Counted from the stretch's first letter, positions 41,598-51,304 are shown. The stretch: DNA of 64,000 bases from Bacteroides sp. (GCA_014801875.1 JAAVDJ010000037.1:1-64000), one strand, 5' to 3'. Translations and numbers: made by a program. The notes: generated from the letters alone by a model not told the origin.

Positions 41598-43640
41598 TTA
41601 CCAGATGATTATTCGCTCTGATTCCGGACGGTACATCTCATCTCCCTCCTGAATGCCAAATGCCTCGAAGAAGGGCTCAAGATTGCGGACAGAGACATTC
41701 ACGCGAAGTTTGCCGAGTGAGTGTACGTCACCTGTCGTGAGGGAGCGTATCTCTTCATCGCGGATATTGTTCGCCCAGAGATTCGCAAAATTGAGATAGA
41801 ACACCTGAAGCGGGTCAAGTCCGTCGATTTTTGCTTCTTCGCTCTTGATGTCTACTCCTTTCTTTTTCTGTGAATCAAGGAAGGCTGTCATCGCGATACG
41901 GAGACCTCCCTGGTCTGCGATATTCTCACCGAGGGTGTACTGACCATTCGCATTCAGACCGGGAAGAACCTCTACTGCTGAATACTGGTCCGCAAGACCT
42001 TTTGTCAGATTGGCGAAGGCTTCTGCATCCTGTTCTGTCCACCAGTTCATCATATTTCCCTCAGCATCAAAGTTACATCCCTGATCATCGAAACCGTGGG
42101 TCAGCTCGTGGCCGATAACGACACCGATTCCTCCATAGTTTTCTGCGTCGCTTGCCTCCGGATCATAGAAGGGTGCCTGAAGAATACCTGCCGGGAACAC
42201 AATTTCATTGTTCTGAGGATTGTAATAGGCATTGATGGTCTGTGGTGTCATGCCCCATTCAGTACGGTCTACAGGTTTACCCCATTTTGCAAGATATTCG
42301 TCCTGAGCCCACATCTGCGCGTTGTGTATATTCTCCCAATAGGAGAGAGAGGGATCGACATTCAACTTGGAATAATCTTGCCATTTATCAGGATAACCAA
42401 TCTTCACGGTGATGGCATTCAATTTCTTAAGTGCCTGCACTTTGGTGTCATCGCTCATCCAAGGAAGATGCATGATGTGTTTCCCGAGCGCGTTTCGCAG
42501 ATTTTCTACTAAACCTACCATATAGTCTTTGGAGCTCTGGGGGAAATATTCGGCTACATAGAGCTCCCCGACACCCTCGCCGAGTACACCTTCAACAGCT
42601 CCGAGTGCGCGTTTCCAGCGTGGACGCTGCTGCTGCACTCCGCTCATGACTTTGCTGAATTCAAAATTTGCATTTGTGAAATCATCGCTCAAAGTACCGG
42701 ACGCGCTGTTCACCAGCTTCCAAAGATAGTAATCCTTCTTTTCTCTGTCGCTTAGGCTCTTTATCAGATTGTCTCCCTGCTTCGCCGTGTTGATGTTCAT
42801 AACGATTAGCTGGTCGGGCATCTCGATATTCATAGTCTCCTTGAAGAGTCGGTCCCAAGGGGTGTTGGGATACATCTCCTTCACCTGTTCTTTGGTGCGC
42901 GGATTATACATTGCCGGGATGTTACGTCTTTCCTCGCGTGTCCATGTGGAGTCAGCAAGAAGGGTCTCGATCTTCATCACATTCTTTACGATGCGGGCAG
43001 CATCTTTCTTGCTGTACCCCGCATTCATCATCTGCGTCTGGATCAGCTTCTTGTACGCCTCTCGAACCTCTTTGTTTCTCTTATCGTTTTTAAGATAATA
43101 ATCGCGGTCTCCGAGCCCGAGTCCACCACCTGACACATACATGGCATACTCCTTGCTGTTGATGAGATTCTCAGAGTGGCCTGCGCCGATAAAAGGTGAT
43201 GCATATTCCTTATGCATCATGATGAAGAGGTCTTCCATCCCGTTGGAAGGGGTATTCTCGATTGTCGCCAAGATTCCCTTGATGGGCTCTGCTCCGAGCT
43301 CGTTGCGTCGCACTGAGTCCATTGCCGATTCATAGATGGCGGCTATCTTATAGGCGGTGGTCCCTTTCTCGGGATTCTTTGCGGCCAGATTCGTAACGAT
43401 GCGTTGCACTCTCACCTCGCTTGAGTCGTTGAGAATGTTAAACTGACCATAGCGCGCGTACTCCGGTGTTAGCGGGTGTGACTCCATCCAGCCTTTGTTA
43501 ACGTGCTGATAGAAGTCTTTCGAAGCCGGTGTGGAAGGGTCGATTCCTTTCGGATCAAGGCTCTTCAGATGTTCCTGTGCCGACAGGCTGCTTACGCTGC
43601 CTGCGAGTGCAAGGAAAAGTAAAGCTTTTGAAATTTTCAT
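41598..43640 (-). CDS. pepO: M13 family metallopeptidase (PepO/neprilysin-like)
   Basis: A 680-residue secreted endopeptidase with signal peptide MKISKALLFLALAGSVSSLSA. Zinc ligands lie in VIGHELTHGFDDQG (near residue 515) and in ENIADQGGLRIA; the substrate-binding NAYYNPQNNEIVFPAGILQ precedes them. The C-terminus ends SERIIIW as usual for M13 enzymes. It degrades short peptides in the periplasm. The ATG at 43640 starts the signal peptide; the longer ORF overlaps the menF-like gene. It starts about 19 bp after that gene and is probably the last gene of the ftsY-rimO-menF-pepO run. Confidence 0.95.
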   Translation of the reverse strand: MKISKALLFLALAGSVSSLSAQEHLKSLDPKGIDPSTPASKDFYQHVNKGWMESHPLTPEYARYGQFNILNDSSEVRVQRIVTNLAAKNPEKGTTAYKIAAIYESAMDSVRRNELGAEPIKGILATIENTPSNGMEDLFIMMHKEYASPFIGAGHSENLINSKEYAMYVSGGGLGLGDRDYYLKNDKRNKEVREAYKKLIQTQMMNAGYSKKDAARIVKNVMKIETLLADSTWTREERRNIPAMYNPRTKEQVKEMYPNTPWDRLFKETMNIEMPDQLIVMNINTAKQGDNLIKSLSDREKKDYYLWKLVNSASGTLSDDFTNANFEFSKVMSGVQQQRPRWKRALGAVEGVLGEGVGELYVAEYFPQSSKDYMVGLVENLRNALGKHIMHLPWMSDDTKVQALKKLNAITVKIGYPDKWQDYSKLNVDPSLSYWENIHNAQMWAQDEYLAKWGKPVDRTEWGMTPQTINAYYNPQNNEIVFPAGILQAPFYDPEASDAENYGGIGVVIGHELTHGFDDQGCNFDAEGNMMNWWTEQDAEAFANLTKGLADQYSAVEVLPGLNANGQYTLGENIADQGGLRIAMTAFLDSQKKKGVDIKSEEAKIDGLDPLQVFYLNFANLWANNIRDEEIRSLTTGDVHSLGKLRVNVSVRNLEPFFEAFGIQEGDEMYRPESERIIIW

Positions 43641-43659
43641 TGTGTTGTTATTGAGTGAA

Positions 43660-44703
43660 TTAATTTGGTTTGGTTTTGTCTGTTTTTCCAGGATACACGC
43701 ATAGAGATTCAAGGATCGTGCTCGCTTTTAGCGTCGTCTCCTCCCATTCCTCTTTGGCATCTGATAGCAACGTGATGCCTCCACCGGTGTAGACACAGTA
43801 GCGGTCTTTATCCACACGCGCACAACGAAGCGTGACTTGGAATGTAAAGTCGGAAGGTGAGCGGTAAGGACCGCAGAACCCTCCATAGCAACCTCGCCCA
43901 TTCTTCTCCTGTTCCCCTATAACCTTCAAGGCAGTGGAGCGCGGTAGTCCGCAAAGTGCCGGAGTAGGGGAGAGGTCATGTAGAAGGGCCGAGAGGGTGG
44001 AATCGGATAGGGGGCTTTCCGCTTCTCCTTGAAAGAGTGTGCATAGATGTTCCACTTTTCCTGCTCGCCGGGTTACTGTTTCATCGCGCTCCATGCTGAT
44101 GTTATGGCGTGCGAATGTTTCCGAAATGTAGTCGGCCACAATTTGCTGTTCCTCTATGTTTTTTTTATCCCAGGGTTGGGCACTCCCGCTTTTCCTGCTC
44201 CCGGCAAGAGCCATTGTGGTCAATAATCCTCTTCTTCCCTCAAGTAGAAGTTCAGGCGAAGCTCCGATCCAGCACCCTGTTTGAGCTGTGGAAAAGCAAA
44301 ACACGAATGCATCCGGATGAAGACGGCAAAGTTCAAAGAATGTGGCCGGCACATCCACTCTCCCTTCCTCCACTATTTCTCGAGCGGCTATGATTTTTCC
44401 ACCCCCGTTGGCTGCCAACGCTTGTTTGATGGCTGTGATTTCCTCTTCGTGCTCTGCCTCCGTTGTGGATTGTTCCGGAAAGGGAAAGGTCATTGAGGAT
44501 TCTTCACCCCCTTTAGAGTCCCGGTAGGGGATGGTCAGATAGGGAAGCTCCGGAAGAAACGGCGCAATCACAAATCCCGGTGTGGAAGTTCCGACAACAA
44601 CTTCTGATCCTGTCCCGAAGGTTATGGTCAGGTCGCCGGGGCGCTTATAGACATACGTTGGCAACCCATTTTTCAATGCACTCCGGATTTCGTTGGTAAG
44701 CAT
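43660..44703 (-). CDS. menF: Isochorismate synthase / chorismate-binding enzyme (MenF-like)
   Basis: A protein of about 347 residues. The chorismate-binding core includes LLTTMALAGSRKSG, EHLCTLFQGEAESPLSDSTL, LHDLSPTPALCGLPRSTAL and GCYGGFCGPYRSPSDF, with a final CVYTGGGITLLSDAKEEWEET. It isomerises chorismate to isochorismate for menaquinone. The other men genes are not present here, so anthranilate- or salicylate-type relatives cannot be excluded by context. The start is uncertain: 44703 (MLTNEIRSALKNGLPTYVYK) fits the family; 44784 would add 27 residues and give a 13-bp gap to rimO. Confidence 0.82.
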   Translation of the reverse strand: MLTNEIRSALKNGLPTYVYKRPGDLTITFGTGSEVVVGTSTPGFVIAPFLPELPYLTIPYRDSKGGEESSMTFPFPEQSTTEAEHEEEITAIKQALAANGGGKIIAAREIVEEGRVDVPATFFELCRLHPDAFVFCFSTAQTGCWIGASPELLLEGRRGLLTTMALAGSRKSGSAQPWDKKNIEEQQIVADYISETFARHNISMERDETVTRRAGKVEHLCTLFQGEAESPLSDSTLSALLHDLSPTPALCGLPRSTALKVIGEQEKNGRGCYGGFCGPYRSPSDFTFQVTLRCARVDKDRYCVYTGGGITLLSDAKEEWEETTLKASTILESLCVYPGKTDKTKPN

Positions 44704-44797
44704 TATCAACGATGTCGGATCTGTAAAATATATTGTCGGTCCGTTCTTCCGTCGGTTGGTGTCGCGGTCGTATCTTAATCCCATTCCTTATTCTGTC

Positions 44798-46111
44798 TTA
44801 GTTGTAAACTACCCTTCCTTCAAGTTCGAAGGGATAGGCTTTTTCTATTCTGACGTTAACGAAATCTCCGGGTTTCAATCCCTCCGCTTCGTTAATTATA
44901 ACTTCCGGGTCTACTTCGGGAGAATCGTATTGGGTTCTTCCGATTGCTTGTTCACCTTCTATACGGTCTATGAGCACTTTCTCTACAGTCCCCACCATCT
45001 TTTCATTCAGTTCGAGGGCGATATCCTCCTGAATACGCATGATTTCATCAAGTCGCCTCTGTTTCTCCTCTTCGGGGATGTCATCCGTGAGATTCTTGGC
45101 CGCGAAGGTATCGTCTTCCTCGCTGTAGGCAAAGGCACCCATCCGGTCGAATTTCTGCGTTTTCACAAATTCCACAAGCTCCTGAAATTCCTTATCCCCC
45201 TCTCCGGGAAATCCCGTCAAAAGGGTGGTGCGTATCCGGATGCCTGGCACTCGCTTGCGTATCTCTTCAAGCAGTCGGAGAGTCTGTCCTTTATCAACAT
45301 GGCGACGCATATTGGTGAGAACCGGGTCTGAGATATGTTGAAGGGCTATGTCAAGATAGTTGCAGACATTATCCCGTCTGGCCATGACATCAAGTATATC
45401 CATCGGAAAATCTGCCGGATAGGCATAATGGAGCCGTATCCATTCCACTCCTTCAATATCTGCAAGGCGGTCGATGAGCTCTGCAAGCGATTGCTGCCCG
45501 TAGAGATCGGTGCCGTAGGAGGAGAGATCTTGTGCGATGATGTTGAATTCTTTCACTCCCTTCCCCACAAGAGTGCGCACTTCCTCCTCAATCTCCTCGA
45601 TTGGGTGCGAGGTGTGGCGCCCTGTGATAAGCGGGATGGCACAGAAAGCGCAGAATCGGTTGCAACCCTCGGAAATCTTCAGATAAGCGCTGTGCGGAGG
45701 CGTTGTGAGGGTGCGTTCCCACCCCGCCGGTTTTTCGCTCTCTGCGTTGCGGTCAGGTAGCCCCGAGATAAAGTCTTTCCAGTCGAATTTCCCATACCAC
45801 ACATCCACCTCCGGAAGAGCCTCTTTCAATTCTTCCATATATCTTTGTGACAGGCACCCCATCACTATGAGTTTCCCTATCCGACCCTCCTCCTTGAGCT
45901 GACCCAATTCGATGATTGTGTTGATTGATTCCTCCTTTGCATCGGCTATAAATCCGCAGGTGTTCACAACAACATATTCCCCCTCCGGAGCTTCGGAGTC
46001 GTGGCGGGCACAATATCCCTTTCCCTCCAATTGCTTCAAGAGCCGCTCCGAATCAATGAGATTCTTGGAGCAGCCCAGTGAAATTACGTCTATGGTATTT
46101 TTTTTAAACAT
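44798..46111 (-). CDS. rimO: Ribosomal protein S12 methylthiotransferase
   Basis: A 437-residue radical-SAM enzyme that adds a methylthio group to an Asp of ribosomal protein S12. The N-terminal UPF0004 domain has ISLGCSKNLIDSE, VNTCGFI and VMGCLSQRY with three Cys for one cluster. The radical-SAM CxxxCxxC is in SEGCNRFCAFCAIP. A C-terminal TRAM domain is present (VEKVLIDRIEGEQAIGRTQYDSPEVD). SLGCSKN and DSPEVD favour RimO over the tRNA enzyme MiaB. It is 11 bp from ftsY. Confidence 0.96.
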   Translation of the reverse strand: MFKKNTIDVISLGCSKNLIDSERLLKQLEGKGYCARHDSEAPEGEYVVVNTCGFIADAKEESINTIIELGQLKEEGRIGKLIVMGCLSQRYMEELKEALPEVDVWYGKFDWKDFISGLPDRNAESEKPAGWERTLTTPPHSAYLKISEGCNRFCAFCAIPLITGRHTSHPIEEIEEEVRTLVGKGVKEFNIIAQDLSSYGTDLYGQQSLAELIDRLADIEGVEWIRLHYAYPADFPMDILDVMARRDNVCNYLDIALQHISDPVLTNMRRHVDKGQTLRLLEEIRKRVPGIRIRTTLLTGFPGEGDKEFQELVEFVKTQKFDRMGAFAYSEEDDTFAAKNLTDDIPEEEKQRRLDEIMRIQEDIALELNEKMVGTVEKVLIDRIEGEQAIGRTQYDSPEVDPEVIINEAEGLKPGDFVNVRIEKAYPFELEGRVVYN

Positions 46112-46122
46112 TAAGTGTCTTG

Positions 46123-47091
46123 TTATTTTTCGGTTGTATTCAGGAAGAGAGACCTCACAAACTCTTCCGGTCGGAAAATCTGAAGGTCGTCAAGACCCTC
46201 CCCGATACCGATATATTTGACCGGGACCTTGAATTGGTCGCTTATCCCTATGACAACGCCCCCTTTCGCTGTGCCGTCGAGCTTGGTGACCGCAAGCGCA
46301 TTGACATCCGTGGCGGCGATAAATTGCTTGGCCTGTTCAAACGCATTCTGACCGGTCGAGCCGTCGAGCACGAGGAGAACCTCCTGAGGTGCGTCCGGGA
46401 TTACCCTCTTCATGACGTTTTTGATCTTGGAGGTCTCGTTCATCAATCCGATTTTGTTGTGGAGCTTTCCCGCTGTGTCTATTATGACAACGTCCGCTCC
46501 TTGGGCTTTAGCTGAGGTCAGGGTGTCGTATGCAACCGCTGCCGGGTCGCTTCCCATCTGCTGCTTGATCATTGGCACACCGACTCTGTCTGCCCATATC
46601 TGAAGCTGGTCAATGGCGGCCGCACGGAATGTATCAGCTGCCCCGAGTATAACCTTGTAGCCTGCTTTCTTATACTGTGAGGCAAGTTTTCCGATGGTCG
46701 TCGTTTTACCCACTCCGTTAACGCCGACTACCATTATCACGTAGGGTTCGCCTGTTTCCTTTAGTTCGAAATCTCCCAATTCTTCATTCGTGGGCCTGAC
46801 GATCATGTCGCAGATTTCTTCGCACAAAAGATTGTTGAGCTCGCTGGAGCTGACATATTTGTCGCGAGCAACTCGTTCTTGAATGCGGTCGATAATCTTC
46901 AACGTGGTGTCAACCCCCACATCACTCGTGATGAACGCTTCTTCAAGATTGTCCAGAACCTCGTCGTCTACCTTGCTCTTTCCGGCTACTGCGTGCGTGA
47001 TTTTGCTCCAGACCCCCTCTTTTGTCTTTTGAAGACCGGTGTCAAGCTTCTCTTTTTTCTCTTTTGAAAACAGGTTTTTGAAAAATCCCAT
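46123..47091 (-). CDS. ftsY: Signal recognition particle receptor FtsY
   Basis: A 322-residue SRP receptor GTPase with a short N domain instead of a long acidic A domain. G motifs: GVNGVGKTTTIGKLA, DTFRAAAIDQL, VIIDTAGKLHN, VTKLDGTAKGG and the C-terminal GIGEGLDDLQIF. It docks ribosome-SRP complexes at the membrane. It begins the minus-strand run ftsY-rimO-menF-pepO; a -7 box lies about 85 bp upstream. Confidence 0.97.
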   Translation of the reverse strand: MGFFKNLFSKEKKEKLDTGLQKTKEGVWSKITHAVAGKSKVDDEVLDNLEEAFITSDVGVDTTLKIIDRIQERVARDKYVSSSELNNLLCEEICDMIVRPTNEELGDFELKETGEPYVIMVVGVNGVGKTTTIGKLASQYKKAGYKVILGAADTFRAAAIDQLQIWADRVGVPMIKQQMGSDPAAVAYDTLTSAKAQGADVVIIDTAGKLHNKIGLMNETSKIKNVMKRVIPDAPQEVLLVLDGSTGQNAFEQAKQFIAATDVNALAVTKLDGTAKGGVVIGISDQFKVPVKYIGIGEGLDDLQIFRPEEFVRSLFLNTTEK

Positions 47092-47175
47092 AGATGATGT
47101 CTTTTAATTAGCCTGATCCTCCAATTTCAGAGGGCCCAAAAACCCAAGCGGTGGCGGGAGGAACGTTATTATCTG

Positions 47176-47183
47176 CAAATTTA
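47176..47183 (-). promoter_or_regulatory. -7 element upstream of ftsY
   Basis: TAAATTTG on the minus strand. No clear TTG at the usual distance upstream. Confidence 0.5.
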
Positions 47184-47278
47184 AGAAAAATTTTTAATAA
47201 CATAAAATCTTTCAAACAATCTGTTGGTTTTTGATGAACTTACACTCAGGACAAACAACCTCCATTCCGCCGGAATAA

Positions 47279-48544
47279 CTATTTCCCTATTTTCATTTTT
47301 ACGGAATCGGTAGAGATGTAAATCCCTTCTTGTGTGATACTGATCACCTCTTTTTCCCTTTTTGTCGAGTCGGTTGCATCATGCACCGGATCTGAATCTG
47401 TATGGATTACAATCTCTTCTTCATCAAAATCCACATTATCAAGCCGCTCTTCTATTTTGTCTATTCTATCAATGAAGTTATTGCTGTCCATCTCATGCGC
47501 GACGTTGACTATTCTTCCTGTGGAGAAGCCTGCAAGCACGAATCCCAATATCCAGATGATGACCAATGAGTTGCGAACGCCTTTTGATAAGACGTTACCG
47601 TTTTTTCTCAGTCCCATTCTAACCAGAATGAATAGTGGAATGCCTACGACCAGGATACTACCAATCCCACATAGTACGCCCCATACCGGTAGTGAACCTG
47701 CTTCTGAATACCAAAACGAGGTGGTCTCTCCGAAAAAGGCCGATCCCAAGTCTGTGGCGAACATCACAAGCGCAAACAGGCAACCCAGCAACCCTAACAC
47801 GAGGACCACAAGCAGTGGAATCCCAATAATCAGACCGATAATCACCAGTGCTTTTGCAAGTACTCCGAAAAAGGTCGCAAGACTGTCGCTGAATGAATTG
47901 CCGCAGTATTTGTCTGTCACGTTCTCTGTTTCCTCTTTGAATGAGCCGGTGACCGTTTTTGCTATATTTTCCATTGTCGGCTGTTCTCCCATCATCTGAA
48001 TACGCTCCAACGGGGTCCGGGCATCAGGAACTACTATCCACATTATTATGTACGCCAGTCCTACGGTTGAGGCTGACAGGATGGTAAGTAGAACGGTGAC
48101 GAGTCTCACTACAGTGGGGTCGATATTGAGATACCAGGCCAATCCTGAGCAGACTCCCCCAAGCATGGCGTTCTGTGGGTCGCGGTAGAGTTTTTTCTTG
48201 ACGGGGGGCAACGGTGGTATGTAGGGTGGGGGAGTTGGTCCAGTGAATTCCGAAGTCTCTGATATAATAGTCTCCTCATCCCCTTCAATCATATCTTCCG
48301 GTTTCCCGATACGGTTTATAACCTCTTCCACTTGCGCGATGGTGATGATCGGACTCCCTTCCGAAGCATGTTCCATTAGGAGCTCGGCCACGCGGCTCTC
48401 TATGTCGCTCACTATTTCCCGGGCATCTTCCTGCCGGCTGAAAGCATTTTCTATAGTGTTGAGATAATCGTTGAGCAAGGAATAAGCGTCTTCATCGATG
48501 GTGAAAGCGAAACCCGCTACATTTATTGAGAATGTCTTTTTCAT
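47279..48544 (-). CDS. PspC domain membrane protein
   Basis: A 421-residue protein. The N-terminal 90 residues (MKKTFSINVAGFAFTIDEDA ... EIVSDIESRVAELLMEH) form a charged cytoplasmic region. A PspC domain follows at about residues 115-175 (KKLYRDPQNAMLGGVCSGLAWYLNIDPTVVRLVTVLL), then several transmembrane helices and a periplasmic-looking tail. PspC proteins take part in envelope-stress responses. Two bases separate it from padR, so the two are co-translated. PadR-PspC pairing is recurrent in Bacteroidetes. Confidence 0.9.
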   Translation of the reverse strand: MKKTFSINVAGFAFTIDEDAYSLLNDYLNTIENAFSRQEDAREIVSDIESRVAELLMEHASEGSPIITIAQVEEVINRIGKPEDMIEGDEETIISETSEFTGPTPPPYIPPLPPVKKKLYRDPQNAMLGGVCSGLAWYLNIDPTVVRLVTVLLTILSASTVGLAYIIMWIVVPDARTPLERIQMMGEQPTMENIAKTVTGSFKEETENVTDKYCGNSFSDSLATFFGVLAKALVIIGLIIGIPLLVVLVLGLLGCLFALVMFATDLGSAFFGETTSFWYSEAGSLPVWGVLCGIGSILVVGIPLFILVRMGLRKNGNVLSKGVRNSLVIIWILGFVLAGFSTGRIVNVAHEMDSNNFIDRIDKIEERLDNVDFDEEEIVIHTDSDPVHDATDSTKREKEVISITQEGIYISTDSVKMKIGK

Positions 48545-48546
48545 AA

Positions 48547-48909
48547 TTAGTTGGTTTTTTCTGTTTTCAGGTTACGGAAATGGTTTACGTTTGCTACTAT
48601 CTCATCCCAGGCTGCCGACATTTCCCTGAGATTTTCTTCCCCTGCGGGAGTGATGAAATAGTATTTGCGGGGGGGACCTTTCGGACTCTCTTCCCATTCA
48701 TAATTGAGTTTTCCTTCTTTCCTAAGTCGGTTGAGGAGGGTGTAGAGTGTCCCCTCAACCACTATGAGGTCCGCCTCCTTTAAGCCGTTGATGATATCTG
48801 AGGGATAGGCTCGGGTTCTGCTCAAAAGCAGCAACACACAATATTCAAGTATCCCTTTCCGCATTTGCGAGCGGATGTTGGTATCGGTTGGTTTTGTTTT
48901 TTCTGTCAT
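48547..48909 (-). CDS. PadR family transcriptional regulator
   Basis: A 120-residue winged-helix protein. MRKGILEYCVLLLLSRTRAYPSDIINGLKEADLIVVEGTLYTLLNRLRKEGKLNYEWEES is the PadR domain, and KGPPRKYYFITPAGEENL the wing. A C-terminal helix (AWDEIVANVNHFRNLK) would dimerise it. It probably represses its own operon through the palindrome at 51284-51304. The ATG at 48909 is chosen because the longer ORF overlaps the receptor gene. It is flanked by the receptor (28 bp) and PspC (2 bp). Confidence 0.92.
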   Translation of the reverse strand: MTEKTKPTDTNIRSQMRKGILEYCVLLLLSRTRAYPSDIINGLKEADLIVVEGTLYTLLNRLRKEGKLNYEWEESPKGPPRKYYFITPAGEENLREMSAAWDEIVANVNHFRNLKTEKTN

Positions 48910-48937
48910 ATTGATGAGAGATATTGTTATTGTCTTT

Positions 48938-51151
48938 TTAGAATGCTCCTCCTTTTTTGTTGCCGGTCTCGGCCTTATCATCGTTGCTGATTTTGGCGGA
49001 GGCGCGTTTCACGTCGGATTTCAGACTTCCGAAATTCCAGCTGGCTGAAATCCCGACGTTCCAGTTGTAATTGGTCCAGATTGAGGTGGTGCGAACTCCG
49101 TCTGCCGTTGATACTCCGCGATATTGCATGCTGTCCTGTAGAAAATTGCTTGCAGAGAGAGTCACTGTGAGTGTCTTTTTCTTGAGAAATTCGCGGCTCA
49201 GTCCGAGTCCATAATAATACCATCCGTTGTTATAACCTTGTAGATCATAGGAGCGTGTCTTCTGTCCTCCATAAAGATTGAGCTTAATGTCAGCCGGGAG
49301 TTTGTAGTTAAGATTGGCGCCGTAATCGAGGCTCCATCCGGAATTTGAATAGTCCGGACTCTTGGATTTGAACCAATCTTTCTGCAAACGTCCGTTGAGG
49401 GTAAGCTGCATGCCGGGGATGATTGACCATGAGACATAACCCTTGACTGCAAAGTATTGCTCTTTCCCGATGTTGGCATACGTCTGATAGAGTACATCCC
49501 CTTTCATAAACGTATAAGCGGTGATGGCATTGTCTTTCAGTGAATATTCCAATCCGATATTCCCTCCGAAGACGCTCCCGAAATTTGAATACTGCAAGGT
49601 AAGCTTGTTGGCTTTCTCGCTCGTAAGATCGGGGTTACCCTGCTGCACTTGGTTGGTGTTGAAATTCATCACGAAGGGATTGATGGCGCTAAGTGAGGGG
49701 CGGCGTATCCTCATCTGGTAAGCCAGGCGGATATTGGAGGCCGGCGTGAAGAGGTAGGTCAGAGCCGCGTTCGGAACCACGTCGTTCAGATTGGTCATGA
49801 AATCCGTGTAGCTTCCCCTGTGATAGTCTATTCCCATGCGGGTATGTTCATACCTCACTCCGGCGACACCCTTAAATGGACCGAAATTCCCTGTATAGGA
49901 TGCGTAGAGGGCGTAGATATCCTGTTTTTGTGTGAGGTCGGAATAATTATCCGGATTTTCAGCGTATGACGACTCGGAATTTCCAAGATATTGTATTGAA
50001 AGGGCATGGTTCCGTCTCCAGACTCCTTTGGCTCCGGCTTCCAGTGTATGGCGGTCTCCTCCGAATGGATTGATATAGTCTAATTGGGCAGTGTGCTCGT
50101 GTTCTTTTCCGCTGGTTGCATCCCGTTCGAAAGGAACCGATGAAATCCCGCCAAATTCCTCATCCCTCGTGAAATTTATGTCGAGTTTATTGTAGCCGTA
50201 GTTATACAGATAGGAGAATATGAGTTTTTCCCCTTCATCATCAAACTGGTGTTGCCACGCTGCCCCCGCATTGATTCCGGTATTTGCCAAATACCCCCCT
50301 AAGCGTCGCTTCAGAAACGAAAGGAGCTGTCCCCGTTGCTCTGTGGAGGCTGACATGAATGATCCTTCCAAGGCTTTCCCTTTTACTCCATAGATAGTAG
50401 CATCAGCTGTGAGCAGGTCTTTGGGTGAGAGATCGTATGACAGATGCAAGCCCCCTCCGACATATCTGAATGAAATATACTGCATCTGGTTGTTTCTTAT
50501 GACCGGAGATTCCGGATCATTGAGATTTTCCATTAACACTTCCCCCTTGTTCTTCTGTTTTATGGCGGAATTGTCGGCGTAATCTATGTTTGCTGAAAGT
50601 GCAAGATTCCCTTTTCTCATTCTTCCGTAGGCCGACGCGGAGGCTTGCTGTTTGGAGAAGGAGGCTGAGAGTGTCCCGGAATACCCATCGGTGGTGTTCT
50701 TCGTTAACGTGATAAGGTTTATAATCCCGGCGGTTCCTTCTGCGTCATACTTGGCACCCGGTTCTGTGATTACCTCCACTTTGACAACCGCTTCTGAGGG
50801 CATGGCCTTGAATACGTTTTTATAATTTGCCGTCAACGAAGGGTCTTCCTTCCCGTTTACGTAAATCTTGAAGCTGCTTTGACCGTTCAGGCGGATATTG
50901 TCCTCACCGTCTACACTGAGCATCGGCACTTTCTTGAGGGCATCCATCAAGGTATTTCCCTTGGAGGAAGGATCCTCTTCCATATTGTAGGTGAGTTTTG
51001 CGCCGTCTGACTGCACAACTGGTTTGGAGGCCACGATCACGAAATCTTCAAGATCCGTGGTCGTTTCCGGCACAGTGTCGAGAGGGGCCGTGGTCTGGGC
51101 TAAAGCGCCTGCTGAAGCAAGGAGGAGCGAAGAGGTGATGAATGTTTTCAT
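48938..51151 (-). CDS. TonB-dependent receptor-like outer membrane protein
   Basis: A 737-residue outer-membrane beta-barrel protein with signal peptide MKTFITSSLLLASAGALAQ. The plug domain includes LEDFVIVASKPVVQSDGAKL, ALKKVPMLSVDGEDNIRLNGQSSFKIYVNGKEDPS and VITEPGAKYDAEGTAGIINLI, followed by a barrel of aromatic strands. Like the receptor at 5974-8121 it lacks a SusC-type N-terminal domain and a SusD partner. The tail (SAKISNDDKAETGNKKGGAF) extends beyond the last strand. It heads an operon with PadR and PspC, which suggests an envelope-homeostasis role; the ligand is unknown. Confidence 0.88.
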   Translation of the reverse strand: MKTFITSSLLLASAGALAQTTAPLDTVPETTTDLEDFVIVASKPVVQSDGAKLTYNMEEDPSSKGNTLMDALKKVPMLSVDGEDNIRLNGQSSFKIYVNGKEDPSLTANYKNVFKAMPSEAVVKVEVITEPGAKYDAEGTAGIINLITLTKNTTDGYSGTLSASFSKQQASASAYGRMRKGNLALSANIDYADNSAIKQKNKGEVLMENLNDPESPVIRNNQMQYISFRYVGGGLHLSYDLSPKDLLTADATIYGVKGKALEGSFMSASTEQRGQLLSFLKRRLGGYLANTGINAGAAWQHQFDDEGEKLIFSYLYNYGYNKLDINFTRDEEFGGISSVPFERDATSGKEHEHTAQLDYINPFGGDRHTLEAGAKGVWRRNHALSIQYLGNSESSYAENPDNYSDLTQKQDIYALYASYTGNFGPFKGVAGVRYEHTRMGIDYHRGSYTDFMTNLNDVVPNAALTYLFTPASNIRLAYQMRIRRPSLSAINPFVMNFNTNQVQQGNPDLTSEKANKLTLQYSNFGSVFGGNIGLEYSLKDNAITAYTFMKGDVLYQTYANIGKEQYFAVKGYVSWSIIPGMQLTLNGRLQKDWFKSKSPDYSNSGWSLDYGANLNYKLPADIKLNLYGGQKTRSYDLQGYNNGWYYYGLGLSREFLKKKTLTVTLSASNFLQDSMQYRGVSTADGVRTTSIWTNYNWNVGISASWNFGSLKSDVKRASAKISNDDKAETGNKKGGAF

Positions 51152-51263
51152 TTGTTTTAAGCGTTGAATGTTTTCTGTTTAGCGTTAAATGTCTATAGTG
51201 TCTTGGCGACGTTTCATGATTCTTGAAAAGCCCTTGGCCGGAGGTCGTTTCTGAATCACGCTG

Positions 51264-51304
51264 CAAAGTTAAGAATAAAAATAGTACTATGCAATACATA
51301 GTAC
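51264..51304 (-). promoter_or_regulatory. Receptor-padR-pspC promoter with palindromic operator over the -33 box
   Basis: On the minus strand TTG (51292-51294), 20 bp, TAACTTTG (51264-51271). GTACTATG-CAATA-CATAGTAC at 51284-51304 is a perfect 8-bp inverted repeat whose centre contains the -33 box, an ideal place for a repressor. Related half-sites (AGTAGTATTATAA, TTTAGTACCC, ACTATGGTAGTATG) follow to about 51361. Regulation by the PadR in this operon is inferred. Confidence 0.7.
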
